Below the pieces are notes generated by a model, which ran no database searches, was not told the DNA's origin, and saw only the letters and a program-made list of their open reading frames with translations. From an uncultured Thalassolituus sp. (GTDB taxonomy: Bacteria > Pseudomonadota > Gammaproteobacteria > Pseudomonadales > Oceanobacteraceae): DNA of 64,000 nucleotides. Below, in pieces: positions 15,644 to 23,847 of this stretch. The position numbers were made by a program, and so were the translations under genes. The stretch lies in NCBI RefSeq assembly GCF_950066645.1, contig NZ_CATMFB010000006.1, positions 1 to 64,000 of the forward strand, given 5' to 3'. Within the stretch, counting starts at the first letter, position 1. Every line of letters starts with the position of its first letter.

Positions 15644-17683
15644 TCACTGACATAGCAGTGGCAGATCCGCAGTTCCAAACACTTCGCTATAGAGGTTGCA
15701 GTAGCGGGATTCTGAGTCGAAACCGGTTTCTGTCAGCAACTCCTGCTTGAGCGAGTTCATATAGTCGCTGGCGACCTGCATTCCGGTGCCCTGATCTTCC
15801 TGGGTATCGAAGACCATCAGCCGGCTTGCGTCACTGTCAGGGCTCCAGTCTGTCCAGGCCGGGAGGCTACCGTCGCTACCTGAACCCGGCTGACCATCAC
15901 GTGCGAGGCTCGCCCAATAGGACGACATCGTCGAAGCAAGGTAGTCACGGCCTGGCTTATTCTTCTCAGTGAAGAGCGCAAACGTCAGTGAAGGTGTCAC
16001 GGCGAGATCCGGATTATTCATGGTGTAGCCGATTTCCAGTCCATGGGCTGCCCCCAGGACCTCTGCCATGTCCAGTGCAACCAGATCTGGCTCTTCATCC
16101 CAGTCAAACCGGTAGACGTATACATTTTCCTGATGCGCCGACATGGCGTCGGCCAGCTGATACATACTGGTAATGCCCCATGCGCGCGAGTAATAGCCAG
16201 CAGCAAGCTGGTAATCACCCGAGTTCTGAATCAGCGGCAAGGTATCCGCGACTTCGGTGGTGTAGTCATCGCGTGACAGAAGAAAGAGCTTATATTCATC
16301 ACGGTTGGTTCCCAGAATCACTGGCACTTTGTGGTAATGACCTCCTGCGAAGACCTCCTCAACACTCATGTCTGGCATAACCGTGCCGTCCTGAATAATG
16401 GTCGGCATATCAAAGAAAGCGCCCAGCTTAGTGTCATACAGACTGATCAGTGACTCGGGCGACAGGCTTCTGAGATATCCTGACATCAGCGAGGGCGGCA
16501 TGGTATTCAACAGATGAATGGCTGAGTCTCTGCTTGCCGCCAGGCCGTCGCGCTGAAAAGCCTGAAGCAGAATTTCGCGGCTACTGGAGACATACCCCGG
16601 AACGGCATCCGTCACCAGATTTTCTGCTACATCGCGGCTTTGCCAGATCGAGTGATCGGTGATCCACCCCAGTGCCGCACTCTGTACCGCAGCCTTGTGA
16701 AACAGCCCTTCAGTTAACGGAGACGCCATCATCGCCAGTGTCGCCGACGCACCCGCAGATTCACCGAAGACCATGACATTGTCCGGGTCACCGCCAAATG
16801 CAGAAATATGGCGGTTAACCCAGCGCAGCGCATTCACCTGATCCAGGGTGCCATAGTTACCCGAACGGGTTTCAGCTGATTCGCTGCCAGCATGCATTTC
16901 AGGCAAAGAGAACCAGCCAAGCGGGCCTGTGCGGTAGTTAAAGTTCACGACGATGACACCGTACGTGTCCGCCAGATATTTACCGGTATAGGTACTGCTT
17001 TCGCCCAATGAGTTGCCGCCACCATAGATCCAGAGCATCACTGGTCGCTTCTCACCTTCGGCTACGCCCGCCGGCTTCCAGATGTTGAGATAGAGACAAT
17101 CTTCACTCCCCAACATTTCGCCGTACAGCGAAGTGGGTGCGCTGTTGAGCTTATCGCCAAGCTGTATACACATATCCCCCGGAGCCACGGCAAGAATGTT
17201 TTCATCGGACTCTGGCATCAGTTCGGGTGCTGTCCAGCGGCGTGGACCGACAGGGGGAACTGCCGCCCGGATGCCCTGATAACTGACAACACCATTGTCT
17301 TCTGTGAAGCCATAAAAACGCCCTTGTGCGGTATCAACCTGCGTGCTGGTATCAATGCGGAAGTCCACGTCACTGACAGAGCTGGTATCACTACTTTTGA
17401 AAATACGTCTGCCCGGTGTGCCGGTAAATCCTTGCGGCGCTTCGATTTCGACGTAATAACTGCCAGCGGGCAGTTCAAACTCGTAGTATCCATTCCTGTC
17501 GGTTACCGTCGACAGACTATCCGCGCCCTGAGTCACCATGACTGTGATGCCGGCAAGCGGAAGCCCGTCTTGCTCGACGGTTCCGTCGACCTGACACCCC
17601 GCAAGCAGAAACGCAGGAAGCATGGCCGCAAGGGCTCTGCGCAGCCCTCGCTGGATAGGGAGATTCGTGCTTTGAATGTGCAT
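15644..17683 (-). CDS. Lipoprotein type-B carboxylesterase with N-terminal Ig-like domain
   Basis: This is a type-B carboxylesterase (alpha/beta hydrolase) hydrolysing carboxylic esters at the cell surface or in the periplasm. The 679-residue product has a signal peptide with lipobox LAGC (Cys30). A carboxypeptidase-regulatory-like beta-sandwich follows (about residues 32-105; GTVEQDGLPLAGITVMVTQG, TDRNGYYEFELPAGSYYVEI), then the esterase domain: EDCLYLNIWKP, the oxyanion loop YGGGN, the nucleophile elbow GESAGAS (Ser near 309) and an AHGLEIGY His segment near the C-terminus. ATG 17683 with AGGA 6 bp upstream is preferred over a longer frame. It lies 31 bp after the TetR gene on the same strand, so it is probably autoregulated with it. 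Confidence 0.92.
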   Translation of the reverse strand: MHIQSTNLPIQRGLRRALAAMLPAFLLAGCQVDGTVEQDGLPLAGITVMVTQGADSLSTVTDRNGYYEFELPAGSYYVEIEAPQGFTGTPGRRIFKSSDTSSVSDVDFRIDTSTQVDTAQGRFYGFTEDNGVVSYQGIRAAVPPVGPRRWTAPELMPESDENILAVAPGDMCIQLGDKLNSAPTSLYGEMLGSEDCLYLNIWKPAGVAEGEKRPVMLWIYGGGNSLGESSTYTGKYLADTYGVIVVNFNYRTGPLGWFSLPEMHAGSESAETRSGNYGTLDQVNALRWVNRHISAFGGDPDNVMVFGESAGASATLAMMASPLTEGLFHKAAVQSAALGWITDHSIWQSRDVAENLVTDAVPGYVSSSREILLQAFQRDGLAASRDSAIHLLNTMPPSLMSGYLRSLSPESLISLYDTKLGAFFDMPTIIQDGTVMPDMSVEEVFAGGHYHKVPVILGTNRDEYKLFLLSRDDYTTEVADTLPLIQNSGDYQLAAGYYSRAWGITSMYQLADAMSAHQENVYVYRFDWDEEPDLVALDMAEVLGAAHGLEIGYTMNNPDLAVTPSLTFALFTEKNKPGRDYLASTMSSYWASLARDGQPGSGSDGSLPAWTDWSPDSDASRLMVFDTQEDQGTGMQVASDYMNSLKQELLTETGFDSESRYCNLYSEVFGTADLPLLCQ

Positions 17684-17714
17684 GTCTGATCCTTTGTTAT
17701 TGTTATGTTCTGAT

Positions 17715-18365
17715 TTAATTGTCGGACTGAAACAGGCTCTGAAAACCTGCCGAGACAAAGCTCTCCGCATCCCGGAACGCCTTGTCATAATGTTCAGTCA
17801 GTGTCCCCCCGGCGGGCTCCAGTGGCCCACCTACCCGGAAGTCGTCGGTAAAAATGCTGAAGTAGGTCACCAGAGCAAAATGCCAGAAACGCTCTAGACG
17901 TTGCGTTGATACGTTGCTGTAGAGTTTGCCAATGCGACTCAGAAACAGGTTGGAAACCGGGGTATAGAAGTCGGCTACGAGTACCAGAATCGGTGCCTTC
18001 TGGCGCATCATCTGAGGCACCAGACGCAGGTAATTCCGCCACCCTTCCCCGTCACTGCTCACCGCGAGCAGTGGTTCATAAAAAGCCGCCATAATGTGGC
18101 AGAACTGTTCGTCTCTGCTCTGAGTGGTGTCGACTCTGGACAGGCGCTCACAACGCATCAGGTTAATCACGGTTGCGCGACGATTGATCACCTCGTAGAA
18201 GAGTTTCTCCTTACTGCCAAAGAGATCGTTTACTTCCGCAACGCGCACGCCGGCTTTACGGGTAATGTCTCTGACGGTGACCAGGTAAAACCCCTGTGTA
18301 GAAAAGAGCGCCTCTGCAGCATCGAGCAGAGCCTCGCGGTTATTTGTCTGTCGTTGGCTCATCAT
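17715..18365 (-). CDS. TetR-family transcriptional regulator
   Basis: The 216-residue product has an N-terminal TetR helix-turn-helix (NREALLDAAEALFSTQGFYLVTVRDITRKAGVRVAEVNDLFGSKEKLF split over about residues 8-56) and a helical ligand-binding C-terminal domain. An ATGATG pair at 18365/18362 leaves the exact start open; AGGTGG lies just upstream. The downstream esterase and the divergent hydrolase are the likely targets, with the palindrome at 18394-18409 as operator. The C-terminal domain resembles those of CecR/AcrR-type regulators only loosely, so the ligand cannot be named. Confidence 0.92.
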   Translation of the reverse strand: MMSQRQTNNREALLDAAEALFSTQGFYLVTVRDITRKAGVRVAEVNDLFGSKEKLFYEVINRRATVINLMRCERLSRVDTTQSRDEQFCHIMAAFYEPLLAVSSDGEGWRNYLRLVPQMMRQKAPILVLVADFYTPVSNLFLSRIGKLYSNVSTQRLERFWHFALVTYFSIFTDDFRVGGPLEPAGGTLTEHYDKAFRDAESFVSAGFQSLFQSDN

Positions 18366-18393
18366 CCACCTGTGTCATTAATCGCCACAACCT

Positions 18394-18409
18394 TGGAACA
18401 CACGTTCCA
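18394..18409. promoter_or_regulatory. Candidate TetR operator
   Basis: TGGAACACACGTTCCA is a perfect 6-bp inverted repeat (TGGAAC/GTTCCA) with a 4-bp spacer, 28 bp upstream of the TetR start and about 150 bp upstream of the divergent hydrolase. Its position and symmetry suit a TetR-family dimer. Confidence 0.65.
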
Positions 18410-18560
18410 TATGCATTGATATTTCCATACAAAATGACCAGCAACACGGAAAATGTGGCCAAATTGATAAAAATTACGGACGAGACGCGGACTATCCTGA
18501 CTCCGCCGATGTTGCTAACCTTCGGCAGCAATTTACTGGGAATAACAGAGGCACCTTTGA

Positions 18561-19445
18561 ATGATGCGTACCGAGATAAGCTTTACATCTGGATCAGACA
18601 CCTGTGCCGCCTGGCTGTATCTGCCAGAGGGTGACTCCCCGGCCCCTGTCATTGTGATGGCTCATGGTCTGGGCGCCGTCCGCAGTATGCGCCTTGATGC
18701 CTTTGCAGAACGCTATTGCCAACAGGGCTATGCATGTCTCGTCTTCGACTACCGCCATTTTGGTGACAGCACCGGCGAGCCCCGCCAACTATTAAGCATC
18801 GGCCGCCAGTTAGAAGATTGGGCAAATGCCGTCCGCTTTGCGCAGCAGGATGACCGGGTAGACGGGCGGCGCGTGATCGTCTGGGGAAGTTCCTTCAGCG
18901 GTGGGCATGTGCTTAAAACCGCCGCAACGGTTACCGGAATCGCAGGGGTGATGTCACAGTGTCCTTTTACTAACGGCATTGCGTCTACCCTGGCACTGCA
19001 CCCACTCAGTTCCCTGAAAGTCAGTGCTCTGGCAATCGCCGATATACTGACGATGCCCCTCAGAAAAACTCCGGTTATGGTCGATCTGGCCGGGAATCCC
19101 GGAGACGCTGCGCTGATGACAGCGCATGATGTGATGGAAGGCTACAACGGTATTAAACCTGAGGGCTCAGAGATTCCCGGATATGTCGCGGCACGCTTCG
19201 GATTTGCGATCGGTCAGTATTTCCCGGGGAGCTGTATGGCCAGAATTGACGTCCCCGTACTCTTACTTGCCTGCCTGAACGATACCGTGGCGCCGGTAAA
19301 ACCAACCTTAAAATACGCTAAGGCACTGAAAAACGGCACAGTCCACGAGCTGCACACCGGCCATTTTGATATTTACCGCGGTGAGTGGTTCGACAAGGTA
19401 GTGGACCTGCAGCTTGACTGGCTGAAGGCCCACTTCCCTGTGTGA
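18561..19445 (+). CDS. Alpha/beta hydrolase (dienelactone-hydrolase/acetyl-xylan-esterase-like)
   Basis: The 294-residue cytoplasmic alpha/beta hydrolase has VIVMAHGLGAVRSMRLDAFAE (oxyanion region), YACLVFDYRHFGDSTGEPRQ, the nucleophile elbow GSSFSGG (Ser near residue 113), an acid residue in LLACLNDTVAP, and a catalytic His in HTGHFDIY. The fold and motifs are those of the YcjY/DUF1100-like hydrolases that act on small esters or lactones; the substrate is unknown. The start ATGATG at 18561 has AGAGG about 10 bp upstream. It is divergent from the TetR gene, which probably controls it. Confidence 0.9.
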   Translation: MMRTEISFTSGSDTCAAWLYLPEGDSPAPVIVMAHGLGAVRSMRLDAFAERYCQQGYACLVFDYRHFGDSTGEPRQLLSIGRQLEDWANAVRFAQQDDRVDGRRVIVWGSSFSGGHVLKTAATVTGIAGVMSQCPFTNGIASTLALHPLSSLKVSALAIADILTMPLRKTPVMVDLAGNPGDAALMTAHDVMEGYNGIKPEGSEIPGYVAARFGFAIGQYFPGSCMARIDVPVLLLACLNDTVAPVKPTLKYAKALKNGTVHELHTGHFDIYRGEWFDKVVDLQLDWLKAHFPV

Positions 19446-19449
19446 CGGG

Positions 19450-21627
19450 TCAGAGGCTGTAATCTAACCCAGCGGGCTCATAGTGGTCGGTGACGCCCGC
19501 CTGGTACGTACGCTCCCAGGTCTGTAAGTAGGCTTCTGCCGAATTCATCACCGCTTCATAGGTACGCGCTGGCGCCCGCTGACGCAGATCTTCGATGAAG
19601 TCAGGCAACAGGCCATAGTGCGCGATACCATCGGTGTTCAGATCGAAAACACGGTTGCCCGATGTCTGGCGGTCAAATCGGATTCCGAATTCTGACACAA
19701 ATGGATATTCTAACGGCCGTTCAGTTGCATCGCTGCGTGGGCCTGGCTGGCCACCCAATCCGCTCATATCCGTTCCGATACCCACACCACGCCAATAGGG
19801 GGTCAGCTCGACCAGATCAAGATAGCGGCCCACACGGTGCTGCATATCGTTGGCATCGCTGTTGTATGGAGCGGTAAATCCACCCGCTTCGATCAGGCGC
19901 TGCGTGTTGTAATGCACAGCCCCATCCTTGCCCTTGAGCATCCAGCTGTGGGTCGATAAGACGCCGCTGTAGCCACGTGCTTCTGCAATATCCATCACGG
20001 CGGTCGCCGTGTGGTTACTCATATGATCCAGCTCAACCATCATTTTGAGATCAATCATGCGGTTTACGAGATAGCTACCGAGTGGGCTTAATCCGTGCTG
20101 GTTGCAGTGTCCGATACTCTCGTCATATTCCGGATTGAGATGCACGGCGTCGAGAATTTCACGGATACCGTCAATATCACCAATCAACGGGAAGCCGTCG
20201 GTCATATGGCGGCCCGTTGTCTCATCGTCGCACTCTTCTGTTTCGAAAAAGCGCCCGGTGGAGAGCAACTCACCGACGTTGATAAAGCCTCCCTCGACGA
20301 CTGATCCCGCCAACTGATTATCAAACTTATGCGTCGGATAGAGCGAGCGTACGCCAAGGTCGTACACTTCCTGGAGCAGAGTCTCGATTGTCTCGCGGGT
20401 ACAGTAATCATTGAGACCACAGTTAAAGGTCTCGGAGGCTTCGATGCCCATCACCACGGCAAGACGCCCGGCAGCAATCGTTTCACGCGCTTCCTGTGGT
20501 GAAGTCACAACATGGAAGAAGCCCTTCCCCGGCCCTCCTGCCTGCGCGTCGATATACTCTTCCAGCTCCCGCAACCGCTGTGCCTGGAGACGGATAGAAT
20601 CCATCACGTTACAGCTGTTCGGATTAATCCATGACGCCGGGTTAATGTTGCTCTGTGCCCAGCACAACACTTCGTTTTCGACCAGGTTGGTGACGATAAT
20701 CCGCAGGCCTGACTGATACGCGCGCTCCATCCACTTGTAGTAATACCCCATGTGGCTCATCTGTTGATGATTCGGCCACCAGGGAAAGTCCGGCCAGCCT
20801 CGGGTATCGTAGCGATGTGAAATATCGTCGAAGGTGTATAAGTTGCCGATGATATCGAGAGCACCATCTTTACCGTGAAGCTCTTTGGAGTCTTTCAGTG
20901 CTTCTTCAACACCAAAGCGGTTAAAGGGCTCTCCGGCCATAAATTTGCCGCCCATAAATTCATAAGACGTGATGTGCGCATGGGCATCAATGTAACCGCG
21001 TACCGGTTCAGACACTTCACCGCGCAGAGCTTCCATATTGCCCTGCGAGTTAAGCGTGACTTCAGGAAACTCCGCACAACCATCCGTAGCCACGAAGTTG
21101 AGCCGCGTTTCGCGGTCATAGCGCAGCAGATCAAGCGCCCCGGTGTAATAGAAATCGCCTTTGTCCGTATGGTGCGCCAACTGCAGGTGACTTGCGGCGT
21201 TCCGGAATTCAAAACCGGAGTCAGCGGACGTGACTGACCACTCACTCCGGTCTTCTGCCTTGTCGACGGCGCGTATCGCGCTGGCACTGCCGCCACTCAG
21301 GTAGCGTCCGTCGATGTCTCTGAACAGAAAGTGATCCTGACGACTGGGCTTGAGATAAAAGCGACTGGCGAGCGCCTCTGACTCTGCCGAGACGGAATAC
21401 GCGGGTTTTCCATCAGTGATCCCACTGTTTGGCTCGTACTGAACAAACAGGCCTGATGCGGGAGACTGCAAAACAAAACAGCCCTGCGCCAGACCAGACG
21501 CTGGCCCGGTATAATGTTCTTCCAGCTGAGGAGCCGGTGCGGATGACATTGCCGCCACCTGGGGGATAACAGCGCAGGCTGCACCGAGCGAGAGCAGATA
21601 AGCTGCCCCACGGGAGAGAGACTTCAT
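19450..21627 (-). CDS. Secreted amidohydrolase-superfamily / peptidase M19-like enzyme
   Basis: The 725-residue product has a signal peptide (cleavage after AAMSSA or VAA). A beta-rich N-terminal domain (about residues 40-185) has recurring FLFRDIDGRYLSGG-type strands recalling a beta-trefoil or fascin-like module. A metal-dependent amidohydrolase barrel follows: YIDAHAHITSYEF gives the two first-strand His, further segments are LYPTHKFDNQ, MVELDHMSNHT and LSTHSWMLKG, and GIGTDMSGLGGQ gives the late Asp. These fit the M19 (membrane dipeptidase) or related amidohydrolase family. The substrate is unknown. It is convergent with the preceding hydrolase, with 4 bp between stops. Confidence 0.82.
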   Translation of the reverse strand: MKSLSRGAAYLLSLGAACAVIPQVAAMSSAPAPQLEEHYTGPASGLAQGCFVLQSPASGLFVQYEPNSGITDGKPAYSVSAESEALASRFYLKPSRQDHFLFRDIDGRYLSGGSASAIRAVDKAEDRSEWSVTSADSGFEFRNAASHLQLAHHTDKGDFYYTGALDLLRYDRETRLNFVATDGCAEFPEVTLNSQGNMEALRGEVSEPVRGYIDAHAHITSYEFMGGKFMAGEPFNRFGVEEALKDSKELHGKDGALDIIGNLYTFDDISHRYDTRGWPDFPWWPNHQQMSHMGYYYKWMERAYQSGLRIIVTNLVENEVLCWAQSNINPASWINPNSCNVMDSIRLQAQRLRELEEYIDAQAGGPGKGFFHVVTSPQEARETIAAGRLAVVMGIEASETFNCGLNDYCTRETIETLLQEVYDLGVRSLYPTHKFDNQLAGSVVEGGFINVGELLSTGRFFETEECDDETTGRHMTDGFPLIGDIDGIREILDAVHLNPEYDESIGHCNQHGLSPLGSYLVNRMIDLKMMVELDHMSNHTATAVMDIAEARGYSGVLSTHSWMLKGKDGAVHYNTQRLIEAGGFTAPYNSDANDMQHRVGRYLDLVELTPYWRGVGIGTDMSGLGGQPGPRSDATERPLEYPFVSEFGIRFDRQTSGNRVFDLNTDGIAHYGLLPDFIEDLRQRAPARTYEAVMNSAEAYLQTWERTYQAGVTDHYEPAGLDYSL

Positions 21628-21819
21628 AGATCACCTGTTATTATTTTTGTTATTCCCCACAAATCTACGCTGTTTATACAGATAACAGCCAGAGCGGACG
21701 GACAGGTTGTCCTCAAGTCACACAAGTTTGGCCTCAGAAGACCGCTACGCCTCAAAGCTGGCCTGTCAGGTGCCATAGCGCTAAAGTACGCCCTGAGTTT
21801 TTCTGAAAGGATACCCGAC

Positions 21820-22677
21820 GTGCTCTCTTCCCCCGTGATCCGTACTTCTGCCGTTATTCTTGCCGTGATATTTCTGCAGGCCTGTGCCGCGATTAAACAA
21901 ATCGTTGATGTGCAGAAGCCTACCGCCAACGTGACGGGGGTATCGCTCCAGAATGTTGACCTTGAACAGGCAACACTGTTGGTGGATGTTGAAGTGGCCA
22001 ACCCGAATGGATTTGCTCTCAAAGCAGCCGCCTTCGATCTCGACCTGGATATCGCTGAGTCTTCGGTTGCCCGCGTATCCCAACAGGATGCTGAGCTGAA
22101 TATCGCCGCGAACGATAAAGCCGTTGTGCAGCTGCCACTCTCGCTGAAGTTCGAGGATATTGCATCGGCGCTCGGGTCTCTGGATGACTATCAGGCCGTT
22201 CCCTATGCGGTTCTCGGCTCGGTGACCATGAACTTGCCCGTACTGGGAAGCATCAGTCTGCCAGTCGAGCATAAAGACACACTCCCTGTGCCAAGAATGC
22301 CCGCCATCAGCTTTGTTGACGCCAGTCTGAAGTCCGTCGACTGGAGCGGTGCTGAATTTGCTCTCGTTCTGGATGTGAATAACCCGAACGCGTTTGATCT
22401 GAATCTGAAATCGCTCTCCTACGCTTTGTCCTCTGACGGAAAAGCGCTGGGCGGGGGTGATATGAAAGAAGTTGCCATCTCTCAGGGCGAGACGCGACGC
22501 CTAGAAATTCCTCTGGATGTCAGTCTGACCAACCTGGGTATCAGCCTGTTCCGTATGCTCTCAGGCACTGATGATGTGACCCTGGGTCTGGATGCGACAG
22601 CAGATCTGGTCCCGGAACTGGGAATCTGGAAGCCTGAACCATTGAGCTACAAAGCAGAGCGTCGACTCAGCCGCTGA
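21820..22677 (+). CDS. LEA14/WHy-domain lipoprotein (two tandem domains)
   Basis: The 285-residue lipoprotein has lipobox LQAC (Cys22), followed by two copies of a LEA14/WHy-type beta-sandwich. The signature DVEVANPNGFALKAAAFDLDLDI in the first is matched by LDVNNPNAFDLNLKSLSYAL in the second. Such domains occur in desiccation- or stress-associated proteins, but the role in gammaproteobacteria is not established. The start is GTG 21820 with AAAGG upstream. The last 11 bp overlap tail-to-tail with the small gene of the ZorAB-like operon on the other strand. Confidence 0.88.
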   Translation: MLSSPVIRTSAVILAVIFLQACAAIKQIVDVQKPTANVTGVSLQNVDLEQATLLVDVEVANPNGFALKAAAFDLDLDIAESSVARVSQQDAELNIAANDKAVVQLPLSLKFEDIASALGSLDDYQAVPYAVLGSVTMNLPVLGSISLPVEHKDTLPVPRMPAISFVDASLKSVDWSGAEFALVLDVNNPNAFDLNLKSLSYALSSDGKALGGGDMKEVAISQGETRRLEIPLDVSLTNLGISLFRMLSGTDDVTLGLDATADLVPELGIWKPEPLSYKAERRLSR

Positions 22678-23131
22678 CCGGGTAAAACGGATAGTCTTCT
22701 CGGAAGGCATCCATCGAGAACAGCTCATCCAGCTGATCTGACAGGCGACGGCTTTTACGGCCGTCCAACCCCTGATACTTGAGTTCGGCCAGACACTCCG
22801 GGCAGATATGAAGTGTTTTCTCGGGGTTGCGCGTACTGACCAACAGACGCTGATCATGACGCAGCTGCGCCAGCTCGGGACAATGTGCGATATGAATCCG
22901 CTCGCGGGCTTCAACCCAGACTCGTGAGTTTTTTAACGCAATCGTCCGGTCCCGGAGCATACGTATTTCTCCGGCTCCGACTTCCAGTGATCCTGATGAA
23001 AGTGCTTCCCGCTCTCCGTAGGTCAGCTGATGAGCGGGGTCAAATTCAACAAAGTGACCTGCGTCTTCGGCCCCCATCGCCCGTTTCAGGCGATTAAACT
23101 CTTCACTCTGACGAAAGTCATAGAGCTTCAT
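22667..23131 (-). CDS. Small Cys/His protein of the ZorAB-like operon, unknown function
   Basis: The 154-residue soluble protein has no signal or membrane segment. Cys84 (in HIAHCPEL) and an H-x-C-x-x-C cluster (HICPECL, His108/Cys110/Cys113) could form a zinc site. The HICPECLAELKYQGLDGRK stretch recalls the Cys-x-x-Cys-Leu...Leu-x-Tyr-x-Gly pattern of zinc-knuckle proteins near nucleases and defence genes; this is recall by eye, not a search. Its ATG overlaps the stop of the ZorB-like gene (TGATG), with AAGGTG upstream, so it is the translationally coupled third gene. It could be the effector or a cytoplasmic partner of the membrane complex. Confidence 0.8.
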   Translation of the reverse strand: MKLYDFRQSEEFNRLKRAMGAEDAGHFVEFDPAHQLTYGEREALSSGSLEVGAGEIRMLRDRTIALKNSRVWVEARERIHIAHCPELAQLRHDQRLLVSTRNPEKTLHICPECLAELKYQGLDGRKSRRLSDQLDELFSMDAFREDYPFYPVSG

Positions 23132-23847
23132 CACTGCACCTTGTCGAGAATGGTAGCAATGCGCCCTTCGGCGTCCGTGCGGACACGGAACTCAACCCGC
23201 CGCGAACGCTCTCCGACCTCGTCACCACTGGCATTACGGACCACTTTGGCCGATGACAGTCCGTTTGCGGTCAGGTGGCGTTTGAGCCACTCTTTGTCAC
23301 GGTGAACATCGTTCAGGCCCAGGACATACGCGAGGGTCGAGCGCGTCCTCTCCTGCGAAAGATCCATGTTGCGGATGTAGGCGTCATCCTCATTCCGTGC
23401 GCCGAACCACCCACTCGACGTGTGCCCTTCGATCCGTACCTCGAGGATGTCGTCCCGGTATTCCGGCTGGGTAATGATCCTCACATAGCGTGGGAAGAAG
23501 TCATTAAGAATGGCCCTGAACTCTGGCTTCAGTTCCGCTTCACCGCGATCAAACAGAACATCGCTGTTGTTGAACCGGAAGGCCAGGTCCTCATCAAGTT
23601 CTGCTCCCCAGCGTGGCATATCATCCGCAAATTCTTCCTGAAGGTCCCGATACAGCTGAGTGCGCAGCTGATCATACAGAATGGCAACGTCCCGGATCTT
23701 GTCACGCTCCGTTTCGACGTTGATCATAAAAACGACGGACACCAGCATAAACACCATCATAAGGCCCGCCATCAGATCGGAGACAGCAACCCAGTGTCCT
23801 TCTTCTTCGCGCTTCCCGCCAAGGCCTGACTGATTGTCGAGCATCAT
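23131..23847 (-). CDS. ZorB/MotB-like membrane-anchored OmpA-domain protein
   Basis: The 238-residue product has a short cytoplasmic N-terminus, one transmembrane helix (about residues 20-43, VAVSDLMAGLMMVFMLVSVV) carrying Asp24 where MotB, ExbD and ZorB have their ion-binding Asp, and a periplasmic OmpA/MotB peptidoglycan-binding domain (FNNSDVLFDRGEAELKPEFR; RIEGHTSSGW; NMDLSQERTRSTLAYVL; SRRVEFRVR). The order and the SDLMAGL motif match ZorB better than MotB. It overlaps the ZorA-like gene upstream (TGATG) and the small Cys/His gene downstream. In a Zorya-type complex it would anchor a proton-driven motor to the cell wall. Confidence 0.88.
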   Translation of the reverse strand: MMLDNQSGLGGKREEEGHWVAVSDLMAGLMMVFMLVSVVFMINVETERDKIRDVAILYDQLRTQLYRDLQEEFADDMPRWGAELDEDLAFRFNNSDVLFDRGEAELKPEFRAILNDFFPRYVRIITQPEYRDDILEVRIEGHTSSGWFGARNEDDAYIRNMDLSQERTRSTLAYVLGLNDVHRDKEWLKRHLTANGLSSAKVVRNASGDEVGERSRRVEFRVRTDAEGRIATILDKVQ

